This document shows positions 34,094-44,000 of a stretch of DNA of 64,000 nt, one piece after another (the first letter of the stretch is position 1; the number at the start of each line of letters is the position of its first letter). The notes beneath the pieces are model-generated. The model made no database searches. It saw only the letters and a program-made list of their open reading frames with translations, and was not told where the DNA came from. The stretch covers positions 124,001 to 188,000 of the forward strand of contig DASYYH010000027.1 in assembly GCA_035934015.1 (NCBI GenBank), read 5' to 3'. This DNA comes from Candidatus Acidiferrales bacterium (GTDB lineage Bacteria; Acidobacteriota; Terriglobia; Acidiferrales; UBA7541). Position numbers and translations under genes: made by a program.

Positions 34094-36178
34094 TTACCTC
34101 GCTTTCCCGAGCAGCTCTTTGGCTGTCGCGACAATACGCTCCGGCATGAAGCCGAATTTCTTTTGCAACTCTTTCAGCGGTGCGGAAGCCCCGAACGTGT
34201 GCATCCCTATCATGCGCCCCTCGAGACCGACGTAGCGCTGCCAACCCATCGTCGAAGCCTGTTCGATGGAAATGCGGGCCTTCACTGCGGGCGGAATCAC
34301 AGAATCGCGATACTCCTGCGACTGGTGATCGAAAATTTCCCACGAAGGCATGCTGATGACGCGCGCGCGGATACCCTCGGCTTTTAAGCGTTCGTAGGCT
34401 TCGATGGCGAGCGAGACTTCACTGCCCGTCGCGAGGAGCAAGACTTCGGGTTTGCCGCCATCCGCATCCGCGAGAACATAAGCGCCTTTCGCTACGCCAG
34501 CGGCGGAAACGTATTTTGTGCGATCGAGAGTGGGGAGAGCCTGCCGACTGAGAATTAGCGCAACGGGCTCATGATGAAGCTGAAGAATTACCTTCCAGGC
34601 TTCGGTGACTTCGTTGGCGTCCGCGGGACGAAGAGTAATCAGACCGGGAATCGCGCGCAGCGAAGGCAATTGTTCGATGGGCTGATGCGTCGGGCCATCT
34701 TCGCCCACGCCGATGGAGTCATGCGTAAAGATGTAAATCACCGGCAGTTCCATTACAGCGCTCAGACGAATGGGTTCGCGCATGTAGTCACTGAAAATCA
34801 GAAACGTCGAACCGTAAGGCCGGATTTTTGAAAGCGATAGCCCGTTGAGAATCGCGCCCATAGCATGTTCACGAATCCCGAAATGAAAATTGCGGCCGCC
34901 GTAGCTTGCGGCTTCGAAATCACCGGTATTGTCAAATGTGAGGCGCGTCTTGGTTGAAGGCGCGAGATCGGCGGAGCCTCCGATGAGCCAAGGGATGTTC
35001 TGCGCGACAGCGTTGAGGACTTTCGCGGAAGAATCGCGGCTGGCAATGCCCTTGGCGTCAGCGGGAAAGACAGGCAAGTTCATGTCCCAGCCGTCGGGGA
35101 GCTCGCGGTGCTGCATTTTCAAAATCTGCGCGGCCAGCTCAGGATACTTGGCCTTATAAGTGTCGAAGAGCGACATCCATGCGTCTCGCGCTTCCTTACC
35201 GCGTTTGCCGATGCCCGCGCTGAAATTTTCGCGGACGCCATCCGGCACAAGAAACCTAGCGTCTTCTGGCCAGCCGTAGTTCTCTTTCGTGAGCCGGATT
35301 TCATCTTCGCCAAGAGGTTCGCCGTGGGCAGCGCTGGTGTCTTGTTTGTGCGGCGCGCCATAAGCGATGTGGCTATCGACAATGATTAGCGTGGGCCGGT
35401 CGGTCGTTTTCAGAAAAGTCGCGTAGGCGCGGCTCAGCATTTCCATATCGTTGGCGTCGCCGACGCGAGTCACATTCCACCCGTACCCCATGAAGCGCGT
35501 GGCCACGTCTTCATCAAACGCGAGTTCCGTGTGTCCTTCGATGGTGATGTGATTGTTGTCGTAGACCCAGCAAAGATTCGAAAGTTTCAGATGTCCCGCG
35601 ACGGAAGCGGCTTCGCCGGAAATTCCCTCCATCATGTCGCCGTCGCCGCAGATGGCATAGACATTGTAATGAAACATCTCGAAGCCCGGACGATTGAAAT
35701 ATTGCGCCAACCAATTATTCGCGATGGCCATTCCGATGCTTGTCGCTACGCCCTGGCCCAGAGGGCCCGTGGTTGTTTCGACGCCGGAAGTCCAGCGATA
35801 TTCTGGATGACCAGGGCACTTGCTGTCGAGCTGGCGGAAACGCTTGATGTCTTCAATCTTTACGGAAAGCTCGCCCAGCGTTTCGTACTTGGGGTTCACA
35901 GCTTTCACACCGGCTAGATGCAGCAAAGAATAAAGCAACATCGAGGCATGGCCATTCGAGAGCACGAAGCGATCGCGATTGGGCCAGATGGGATCATTCG
36001 GATCAAAGCGAAGGAAACGCTGCCACAGCGTATAGGCAACGGGAGCGAGCGCCATGGGTGTGCCGGGGTGACCGGAGTTTGCCTGCTGAACTGCATCCAT
36101 CGAAAGAGTCCGAATGGTATTGATGCAAAGCTGATCGATTGTTTGTTTCGCAGCCGGACTCTGCGTCAGTACCCCCAT
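34094..36178 (-). CDS. tkt: Transketolase
   Basis: Thiamine-diphosphate enzyme that moves two-carbon units between sugar phosphates. The ATG at 36178 lies 10 bases after GGAGG; 694 residues. N-terminal QQANSGHPGTPMALAPVAYT, then NGHASMLLYSLLHLAG. The TPP/Mg motif runs from GDGDMMEGISGE to VYDNN. The pyrimidine-domain block NFHFGIREHAMG carries the catalytic Glu, and the transketolase signature DGPTHQPIEQL follows. The C-terminal domain begins near EVLLLATGSEV. It is the first gene of the minus-strand cluster tkt-rpiB-tal/pgi-gnd-zwf-glk. Confidence 0.95.
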   Translation of the reverse strand: MGVLTQSPAAKQTIDQLCINTIRTLSMDAVQQANSGHPGTPMALAPVAYTLWQRFLRFDPNDPIWPNRDRFVLSNGHASMLLYSLLHLAGVKAVNPKYETLGELSVKIEDIKRFRQLDSKCPGHPEYRWTSGVETTTGPLGQGVATSIGMAIANNWLAQYFNRPGFEMFHYNVYAICGDGDMMEGISGEAASVAGHLKLSNLCWVYDNNHITIEGHTELAFDEDVATRFMGYGWNVTRVGDANDMEMLSRAYATFLKTTDRPTLIIVDSHIAYGAPHKQDTSAAHGEPLGEDEIRLTKENYGWPEDARFLVPDGVRENFSAGIGKRGKEARDAWMSLFDTYKAKYPELAAQILKMQHRELPDGWDMNLPVFPADAKGIASRDSSAKVLNAVAQNIPWLIGGSADLAPSTKTRLTFDNTGDFEAASYGGRNFHFGIREHAMGAILNGLSLSKIRPYGSTFLIFSDYMREPIRLSAVMELPVIYIFTHDSIGVGEDGPTHQPIEQLPSLRAIPGLITLRPADANEVTEAWKVILQLHHEPVALILSRQALPTLDRTKYVSAAGVAKGAYVLADADGGKPEVLLLATGSEVSLAIEAYERLKAEGIRARVISMPSWEIFDHQSQEYRDSVIPPAVKARISIEQASTMGWQRYVGLEGRMIGMHTFGASAPLKELQKKFGFMPERIVATAKELLGKAR

Positions 36179-36211
36179 TAATCCCAAGCCTCCATTCCAA
36201 CAGATGCGCCG

Positions 36212-36239
36212 CGCGGCCAAGCGGGCCGCGCAAATTATA
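36212..36239 (-). promoter_or_regulatory. Putative tkt-cluster promoter (-10) and leader hairpin
   Basis: On the minus strand TATAAT (36239-36234) lies about 55 bases before the tkt start. It is followed by a perfect 7-bp inverted repeat (CGCGGCC/GGCCGCG, 36230-36212) in the presumed leader. No good -35 box was found, so the promoter is tentative. Confidence 0.35.
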
Positions 36240-36338
36240 ACCAATCAATTCTATCGCTTTGGCGCGTCTGTGGCGAATGAACTGTCTGTTACGTTTTCCG
36301 GCGGAAAAGGAAATCGCGGGAGTGAAGCAAACGGAAGT

Positions 36339-36863
36339 TCAGCTCATCAGCTTGAGCAGAAGAGCCTTGCCTTCTTTGTCCGTCAACACGCCCTTGCGCA
36401 TGAGCGTGATGATCAACTCGTTCAGGACGTAGCGAGGCTCATCGTTGGTGGTGGAATCGGGTTCCGGAGCGCGTTCCGTTTCTATCACCTTGAGCTTGGC
36501 CAGCGGTTGACCTGAAAGCTCGCCGATCCATTGATCGAGAATCCATCTCTGGTCTGGGCCGACAGAAGTGAACTCCAAGCCCATTCCCATGCCGTTTTGG
36601 GAATAGGCGACGCGAGCTTTGGCTTCGAACTTCTTTTGATCAAGAGTAAGAAAAACGGCAACAGCGGTTCCAACTGGGAACGGACTCATGGCGTCAATGA
36701 AACAGCCGCCGCGCGCCAAATCGGAACAGCGTCCCGAGACGCGAGCATTCGCCTGCGGCTCAAAAACCTCCGCAGCGGCGGAAAATGGATAGCGTGCGTG
36801 CTTCCGGCGCTCGTCCGGGCGAAGTTCAACGGCTGTCGAGGGCTTTTTGACTTCTTCGCGCAT
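36339..36863 (-). CDS. PilZ-domain protein
   Basis: 174 residues from the ATG at 36863; a TTG further upstream (36899) is also in frame. Residues about 15-115 form a PilZ domain with the cyclic-di-GMP-binding RxxxR-like stretch (ERRKHARYPF) and a DLARGGCF turn corresponding to the D/NxSxxG motif, here with Ala in place of Ser. The C-terminal tail of about 60 residues (from LSGQPLAKLKV) is charged, then helical, with no recognised domain. A cytoplasmic c-di-GMP effector is likely, but binding is uncertain because of the substituted motif. No chemotaxis or polysaccharide genes are adjacent. Confidence 0.8.
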   Translation of the reverse strand: MREEVKKPSTAVELRPDERRKHARYPFSAAAEVFEPQANARVSGRCSDLARGGCFIDAMSPFPVGTAVAVFLTLDQKKFEAKARVAYSQNGMGMGLEFTSVGPDQRWILDQWIGELSGQPLAKLKVIETERAPEPDSTTNDEPRYVLNELIITLMRKGVLTDKEGKALLLKLMS

Positions 36864-37003
36864 GCTATCCCGAATAGGAGCATGCAAACCGATGGCCAAT
36901 TCTATAATTGTGATTGCCCGTCCTTATTTATACTGCCCGAGTTGATGAAGAGAGGCAGTGCAGTGCATCGCACGGCCGATGAATTTTTGCCGTTTTGGGA
37001 TGA

Positions 37004-37765
37004 TCAGTACAAGAGCACGGCGATATGGTACTGGCTTAAACCATCTTGAGAGGGTTTCGCGCAGGCGCCAATCTGCGCGGAATGATATTGGTCAGAGTGA
37101 ACCGCACGCGTAAGAGCCTCGGGCAAAGCGCGCAAGTCGGTGGTCGAGAACTGTTCGATGAATCCGGGTTGTGCACTCTGAGGACGACCACCCTGGCAGA
37201 CGCGGCGTGCATCGCGATGGTCCGATCGAATGGTGAGTCCCGCTGCGTGAATTGATGTACTCACTACATTTTCCTGGTCGGTAAGTGAGAGCGCCGCGAG
37301 TGCGCGAGAAAAATCCTCGACAGCAAATAGATTTTGGCCGCGCTGCACGACGGCGATTCCTACAGAGTTCAACTGCGGATCGAGAAGATTGTGACGGTGA
37401 GGCGGAGAATGCATCCAGCCGGTTTGAATCGCTGCTGCGCTGGGTCCAACGGCGACATTTTCGGCGGCTTCGGACATCTTCTCGCCGGCTTGCATTTCCC
37501 GCGTGGGCACATCCGGCTCACCGGCAAATTGATGGGCCAGCGCATTTTCGTCTGCCATGCGCCGCGCATGGAAGCGAGCTGCTTTGGCCAGTGCGGAATC
37601 CCATTTCAACGGAGGGATGCCGCGCGAAGCGCGTTCGTGATTCGCTGAATTGAAGAGAACGCCTTCCGCCCCCGCGATTTTCTCCTGCGCTGATGCGATC
37701 CCGGCAACCAAGACGAACGCCAAAAACGCAACAATCGAAAACTTCATACGACGTATGGAAATCAT
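37004..37765 (-). CDS. Exported CAP-domain (SCP/PR-1-like) protein
   Basis: 253 residues if started at the ATG at 37765; the ATG at 37747 opens the signal peptide directly (MKFSIVAFLAFVLVAGIASA). The CAP domain covers about residues 30-150: LFNSANHERASRGIPPLKWD, ALAKAARFHARRMADENALA with the conserved His, then HQFAGEPD, AAENVAVGP, and WMHSPPHRHNLLDP, which matches the family HWxxSxxHRxN motif in part. The remaining 100 residues have no recognised domain. CAP proteins are secreted, of varied and mostly unknown function. It is divergent from the FecR-domain gene. Confidence 0.82.
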   Translation of the reverse strand: MISIRRMKFSIVAFLAFVLVAGIASAQEKIAGAEGVLFNSANHERASRGIPPLKWDSALAKAARFHARRMADENALAHQFAGEPDVPTREMQAGEKMSEAAENVAVGPSAAAIQTGWMHSPPHRHNLLDPQLNSVGIAVVQRGQNLFAVEDFSRALAALSLTDQENVVSTSIHAAGLTIRSDHRDARRVCQGGRPQSAQPGFIEQFSTTDLRALPEALTRAVHSDQYHSAQIGACAKPSQDGLSQYHIAVLLY

Positions 37766-38072
37766 GTCTTTGAAATTATGCAATTGGGACGGGACAAACT
37801 GCCGTAGAAACACGTTTGACGTGCGCAAAATCGCAGCGTGACGTAGGCGAAGTCACGGCGTATAGTTGTGGACAAGCGAATCATTTTTCACGCGCCAATG
37901 AAGGCAACTAGTGCCCGCAGTTCGTGTTGAATACTTGAAGGCACTGGCATTTCGGCCGCGCGCTGATTAAAGTTATAAATATTGCCTGATGCCCGACACG
38001 ACTGATAAACAGAATCGCCCCGCCAGCCCGGCTATGGTATCAAGACACAAGGTCACATGGAGAGACCATACA
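37766..38072. other. Divergent intergenic region
   Basis: Separates the CAP-domain gene (minus) and the FecR-domain gene (plus). AT-richer than its surroundings, with TATAAAT at about 37973-37979 as a possible -10 for the plus-strand gene. No matching -35, repeat or small gene was recognised. Confidence 0.4.
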
Positions 38073-39677
38073 ATGAAGAGCAAACGCTTCTTCCGCAACT
38101 TGGTTATCGTTGCAGGCACAGGCCTGCTCATGCTGGCGGCGTTTCCGTCGCGCGCCACAGCACAGGACGATCCGTCCTCGCGGGTAGCACGCCTGAACAT
38201 GGCTCAAGGGAGCGTTTCCTTTCAGCCTGCGGGCGAACAAGACTGGGTGGCGGCTGATTACAACCGCCCCTTGACCACGGGCGACGGCCTTTGGGCGGAT
38301 CAGGATTCGCGCGGCGAACTGCACATCGGCAGTACAAGCATCCGCATCTCCAGCCTGACCGGATTGACGTTCCTCAATCTCAACGATCGCACGGTGCAGA
38401 TTCAGCTGGCGCAGGGCACGATGGAGGTGACGCTTCGTGAGATCGACAATGGAGATGCGTTTGAAATTGACACGCCCAACGTCGCGTTTTCTGTATCGCA
38501 GCCAGGAAGATACCGAGTGGACGTGGACCCGCAAGGCCAAACCACGGCTATTTCGGTTCTCAGCGGACAGGGGCAAGTCACCGGAGGCGGAAATTCATAC
38601 GACCTCAGTTCCGGCCAGCGTGGCAGTTTTACGGGCACGGACACTCCCTCCTACGACATTACCAACATCAGTGCAAACGATGACTTCGACAATTGGTGCC
38701 GCTCGCGCGACGAGCAAGAGGACCAATCGGTATCCGCCCAATACGTTTCGCCCGATGTGACGGGCTACGGCGACCTGGACAACTATGGCACGTGGACGGA
38801 AGTTCCCGATTACGGCGAGGTTTGGGTGCCATCGGCTGTTCCTGCAGGGTGGGCGCCCTATCATTTCGGACATTGGGTCTGGATCGAGCCGTGGGGATGG
38901 ACATGGATAGAAGACGAGCCCTGGGGATTTGCACCTTTTCACTACGGACGCTGGGCGTATGTCGGCGTGCGATGGGTGTGGGTGCCGGGTCCGCGCGTCG
39001 TGCACCCGGTTTATGCTCCGGCTCTCGTCGTATTTGTCGGCACGGGCGTGAACATCGCCTGGTTTCCGCTGGGGCCGCGCGAAGTTTACGTTCCGGCGTA
39101 TCATTGCAGTCCGCGCTACGTGCAATACGTGAACGTGACGAACACGCGCGTCACCAACATTGAGGTCACAAACGTTTACACGCACCGAGTGGATGTAACG
39201 CGCGTCACATATATCAATCAGAATGTCCGCGGATCTGTCACAGCGGTCTCGCATGACACATTCGTGAACGCGCGGCCCGTCGCGCGCGAAGCAGTGCGTG
39301 TGGATTCCGGGCAGTTCCGCAGGTCTGCGGTGATCCCCGCGCCGCCGGTGGCTCCGCAACGGCAGAGCCTTGTACGCGAGGATGCGCGTCCCGCTCCGCA
39401 TCCGCCCGCCCGCGTAGCTTCCCGGCCTGTGGTTGCAAAACTTCCGGCGCCTCCGCCGCCCGTTCCTTTTGAGCGGCGTGAACCGGAGCTTCAACAGCAG
39501 CCGGGCCGTCCGCTGACTCCGGAGAAGGTCCAGGATTTGCGCAAGCCGGGCGAGGAATACCAGCATCCCAATGTAAAGTACGCGCCGCCGCGACCTGCGC
39601 CGAAACCACAACCGCATGTGCAACAGCCGAGGCCGCCGAAACCCAAGCCGGCCAAGCCGCACGGACGTCCGAAATAA
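38073..39677 (+). CDS. Secreted FecR-domain, Trp/Tyr-repeat, Pro-rich protein
   Basis: The ATG at 38073 follows GGAGAG; 534 residues. Signal peptide (FFRNLVIVAGTGLLMLAAFP, cleavage near RATAQ). Residues about 40-200 resemble a FecR domain (LNMAQGSVSFQPAGEQDWVA, then FEIDTPNVAFSVSQPGRYRV). Residues about 230-330 are repeats rich in Trp and Tyr (GYGDLDNYGTW, APYHFGHWVWIEPWGW, FAPFHYGRWAYVGVRWVWV). The last 120 residues are Pro/Arg-rich and probably unstructured. Similar FecR plus YXW-repeat proteins occur in several Gram-negative soil bacteria without a known role. There is no sigma factor or TonB receptor beside it, so a classical FecR signalling role is unlikely. Confidence 0.82.
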   Translation: MKSKRFFRNLVIVAGTGLLMLAAFPSRATAQDDPSSRVARLNMAQGSVSFQPAGEQDWVAADYNRPLTTGDGLWADQDSRGELHIGSTSIRISSLTGLTFLNLNDRTVQIQLAQGTMEVTLREIDNGDAFEIDTPNVAFSVSQPGRYRVDVDPQGQTTAISVLSGQGQVTGGGNSYDLSSGQRGSFTGTDTPSYDITNISANDDFDNWCRSRDEQEDQSVSAQYVSPDVTGYGDLDNYGTWTEVPDYGEVWVPSAVPAGWAPYHFGHWVWIEPWGWTWIEDEPWGFAPFHYGRWAYVGVRWVWVPGPRVVHPVYAPALVVFVGTGVNIAWFPLGPREVYVPAYHCSPRYVQYVNVTNTRVTNIEVTNVYTHRVDVTRVTYINQNVRGSVTAVSHDTFVNARPVAREAVRVDSGQFRRSAVIPAPPVAPQRQSLVREDARPAPHPPARVASRPVVAKLPAPPPPVPFERREPELQQQPGRPLTPEKVQDLRKPGEEYQHPNVKYAPPRPAPKPQPHVQQPRPPKPKPAKPHGRPK

Positions 39678-39700
39678 GGAGGGGCACTTCCAGCAGCGCC

Positions 39701-41005
39701 CTACTGCAGCGTGCCCAACTGAAAATCGAGTGTGGCAATCTGCGTTTGATAATCATAGCGGGCGCTGGTTTCCTCAATCTGCGCCTGCGTCTGATTCAAC
39801 TGGGCCTGGCTAAGTTCGACGATAGAGCTGAGGCCGAGTTTGTAGCGAGACTGCGCCAAATCCAACGCTTGATTTGCTTCATCCAAAAGCTGATTTGTGA
39901 CGGCGAGGCGCTGAAACGCGGAATTGGCGTCCAGCCAGGCCGTGCGGACATCGCGCGCGATCGTGTCTTGCATGTCCCGAAGATAGGCATCTTCTGCCCG
40001 CGCCCGAGAATTCGCCTCGGTGTGCAGAGCGCCAAAGAGATGACCGTTGAAGATCGGGATGTTGATATTGAATCCGGCCGCGGCGTAACGAGGGGAGCGC
40101 AGCGTGGAGTTATCCGGCGTTTCCGGAGTCAATCCCGCCGTTCCAGCGGCGGAGACTGTCGGAAACCACAGATCGCGCTCTGCCGTAGCATAGAGGTGAG
40201 CCGAAGTTGCGTCCCGGCGAAGGCTGATCAGCTCTGGCCGGTTCTGAAACGCTTCCTGCAATAGACTCGAAAATTCCGCGGGAGGAGTGGGCGGCAACGG
40301 CACTTCAGTTAATTGATACGTTTTCTGTTCGGAGTATCCGAGCGCGGCGGAGAGCTGGGCATAAGAAGCATCGAGGTCGTTTTGAGCCTGAATTAGCTGA
40401 AGCTGCGCCTGAGCGAGGTTGACGTTGGCAAAACTAACATCCAAGCCAGAGCGAATTTTGTTGTGCATAAGAGCGGTCACCTGATCGGAAACCAGTTGAC
40501 GCTCTTTGACCGTTTCTTGCGCCACTTTCAGCAGTGCCTGGGCCTTCAATACTCCGAAGTAGGACTGGTTCACACCGAGCAAAACATCCTCGCGCGTCGT
40601 CACAACATTTTCTTGCGCGGCCTGTGCATGCAGATTCGCGCTTTTGACCAAATTATGAGTGCGGCCAAAATCGGTGATCAACTGTGTGACCGTGAAGCCA
40701 TTGGCATACTTTTCAAAAACTGTTGGAGAATTCAACGCTCCGGCGGTAATGCGGCTGTTGTTCTCCGCATCCACGCCGGTGAGGTCTCCGTAGACCGTAG
40801 GATAATATGCCGAACTCTGCTCCGTAATCTGCGCCTTGGCCTCGAAGGCTAGGTTTATCGCTGCTTGAATCTGCGGGTGATTCTGAATGGCGATGCGCTC
40901 AGCCTGCTGAAGCGTCAACGGTTGCGGCGCGGGCTGAGGCGCGCCCTGCGCTCCCGCGAGCGGAGCGAAAAATGAAAGAAGGAACAGACAACCCCACGTT
41001 CTCAT
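39701..41005 (-). CDS. TolC-family outer-membrane efflux channel
   Basis: 434 residues with a signal peptide (LFLLSFFAPLAGAQG) and two outer-membrane-efflux repeats rich in coiled coil (LTLQQAERIAIQNHPQIQAA; ALDLAQSRYKLGLSSIVELS followed by QAQLNQTQAQ). The start ATG overlaps the RND stop codon as ATGA, so the two are translationally coupled. It should form the trimeric exit duct for the pump at 41002-44181. No lipobox is evident, unlike the OprM subgroup. Last gene of the efflux cluster. Confidence 0.92.
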   Translation of the reverse strand: MRTWGCLFLLSFFAPLAGAQGAPQPAPQPLTLQQAERIAIQNHPQIQAAINLAFEAKAQITEQSSAYYPTVYGDLTGVDAENNSRITAGALNSPTVFEKYANGFTVTQLITDFGRTHNLVKSANLHAQAAQENVVTTREDVLLGVNQSYFGVLKAQALLKVAQETVKERQLVSDQVTALMHNKIRSGLDVSFANVNLAQAQLQLIQAQNDLDASYAQLSAALGYSEQKTYQLTEVPLPPTPPAEFSSLLQEAFQNRPELISLRRDATSAHLYATAERDLWFPTVSAAGTAGLTPETPDNSTLRSPRYAAAGFNINIPIFNGHLFGALHTEANSRARAEDAYLRDMQDTIARDVRTAWLDANSAFQRLAVTNQLLDEANQALDLAQSRYKLGLSSIVELSQAQLNQTQAQIEETSARYDYQTQIATLDFQLGTLQ

Positions 41006-44000
41006 TGCGCTTCCTCCACAAGCTGTGGCGATTGCGACTGGGAACGGCGTCCGTAAATCATGAGGTAAGCCGCGGGCACCACGAAAATCGTCAGAATTAC
41101 CGACACGATCAGGCCGCCAATGATCACGCTGGCCAGAGGAGCGTAGGCCTCGCTGCCTGGTTCGAGCTTGAACGCCATGGGCAGCAAGCCAACGATGGTT
41201 GCAAGGGACGTCATCAAGATTGGCCGCAGGCGGATGCGGCAGGAGTGCGCCACGGCTTGGCGAACGCCGTGACCTTCCTGGCGAAGGCGATTGGCAAAAT
41301 CCACGATCAAAATGCTGTTGGAGACCACCATTCCGGTGAGCATAACGATGCCCATCAACGATTGAATATTGAGCGTCGTGCTGGTGAAAGCTAATGTCAG
41401 CATGACCCCGACAAGGCCGGTGGGAATAGCAAGAACGATCAGGAAGGGATCAAGAAAAGAGGAAAATTGCGCGACCAGCACAAGGAAAACGAGCAAAAAC
41501 GACAGGAGTAGCCCGATGCCAAAACTTCGGAACGACGTGAACATGGTGTTAACCAGCCCTCGAACATCGATCCGCATGTTCGAGGGGATCTTCGCGTTGG
41601 CGATGACCTTTTCCACTGCGCTTGCAGGACGGCTCAGATCCTCGCCTGAGGGCGACACGTATACGTCAATGACTCGTTCCGTCTGATAGTGATCCACTTC
41701 CGACGGACTTAGTTCCGGAACAATCGTCGCTACCTGATTCAGATAGGTTGGAAGATTCATGTGGGCGGAACGAAGCGGCATCGTGTCGAGGTCCTGAATG
41801 GATTTTGTAGAATTGTTCGGGTACTGAATAGCCAAGAAATAGTCGTTTCCCGTTTTCGGGTCGATCCAATAATTTGGCGCAATCATCACGTCCGATGTGA
41901 GCGAAGTGACGATGTTATCCACGACTTCGCGAGGATCGAGTCCCAACTCGCTGGCACGTTCGCGATTCATGTTCACTTGAAGAGTCGGATAGTCCATGTC
42001 CTGGGGGATATATACTTCGGAAACCCCTTTAATCGCTCGGAATTGACGCGCCAGGCCAAGTGCAACGTTATCATCTGCATTGAGGTCCGTTCCGCTCACT
42101 TGCACGTCAATCGGCGCAGCCTTACCCTGATTCAGCACAGAATCCACAAGTCCTCCAGATTGAAAAAACGTACGCAACTGCGGAAGCTGGTCAGCGATGG
42201 CGGTGCGCACACGATCCATGTAATCGAAACTGCTGACCTTGTGATCCTCTTTCAAAGCAACTTCAACGAAAGCCGTGTACATTCCAGCGTTCGGCGTTGT
42301 CAAAGACTCCAACCCGGAATTAATTCCGATATTCGATACGACGGTGTTCAAATCCGCCGGGTGAACTACGTGACGGATAATTCTTTCCACCTGTTTCACG
42401 TAGCCTTCGGTGTCTCCGATGCGAGTCCCGGTGGGAGCTTTCAGGTTAATCATGAACTGGCCAGCATCCGTGCGCGGGAAGAAGGCCATTCCGACACGCG
42501 GATAGAGAGCGAAGCTTAGGAGAAATACGCCGATGAATCCAAATACAACTGCCTTGGGATGATCGAGCGCCTTCTTCACAGCAACTTCATACGTACCCAG
42601 CATGGACTCAAATTTCTCATTGAAAGCGGAGTGAAACCGCGACCACCAGGAGCTGCGAGCCGACCCACCGCCCTGTTCTTTTTCGCCTCCAAGCGAACCT
42701 TCGTCATGGACCGGACTTTTCAGCAGATGCGCGCAATAAAGTGGAACGACCGAAACAGCAACAAAGTAGGAAGCAAGGAGTGCAAGGACTACGCTGATAG
42801 CGAGCGCCGTAAAAAGATACTTGCTTACACCGTAGAGAAGTGTGACCGGGAAGAACACCACAACCGTAGCGATGGTGATGGCGAGGACGGCCAACGCCAC
42901 TTCATTTGTCCCCTTTTCGGCGGCGGTCCGCGGCACTTCCCCTAACTCCACGTGACGAAAAATGTTTTCAAGGACGATCACGGAGTTGTCAATCAGCCTG
43001 GAGAAAGCCAGCGCCAATCCGCTTAAGATCATGCTGTTGATCGTCGCATTGCCGAGGTGCAGGAAAAAAAATGTCGCCATTACAGAGATAGGAATGGAGA
43101 GAAAGACCGCCGCAGTCGCACGCATGCTGCCGAGAAACAGCAGAATCATCAGCGCCGTCAGTACCAGGCCAACTCCGCCTTCGCGCAAAACCGTGGAAAT
43201 CGCCTGCCTGACGAACACCGATTGGTCGAAGACCACGCGAGCCTTCATTTGTGCGGGGATATCTCGCAGGTGCTGAATGGCCGCTTTGATGCCATCAACG
43301 ACAGAGATCGTGTTGCTGTCTCCGCCCTGTTTCTGTACCGGGACATACGTGGAACGCTGGCCATTCACGCGAACGATGTTGTATTGCAGCGCCGAGCCAT
43401 CCACAGCCTTACCCACATCCGAGACGAAGACAGATTTTTCGCCGACGGTCTTCAGTGGAACATGACCGATAGACTCTGCATTCGGCACCAACGCATTGGT
43501 GTACAGGTTGTAGTCCAGGGGGCCGATACGAACATCGCCCGCGGGCAAAATCAGGTTGGAGCTGTTGACTGCGCGCACGACGTCCATGGGGCTCAACTGA
43601 TGCGCCTGCAATTTCAACGGATCAACGTACACCATGATCTGCCGGTACTTACCGCCATATGGCGGAGGGACAGTCGCTCCCGGAACCCCCGCGATTTGGT
43701 CGCGTATTTGAAATTGGAGATAGTCGCGCAGCTGCGTTTCAGATAAGCCTTCGCCTTCCACAGTCAGAAGGCAAACCGGCAATGTAGAGGCCCCAGAGTT
43801 GACGACCACTGGAGGCAACGTGCCTGGCGGCAAACGCCGCAAATCTGCCATCGCCAAGTTAGAAACCTGCGTGACATCCGCGTTTGCATCGGTGGTGGAT
43901 TGAAAGTACACCTTAATCAGGCTCACGCCCGGCAGTGACCGTGAAGTAATGTGGTCGATTCCGGCTCCCAGTGTGAAAAAACGCTCGAATCGACCGGTGA

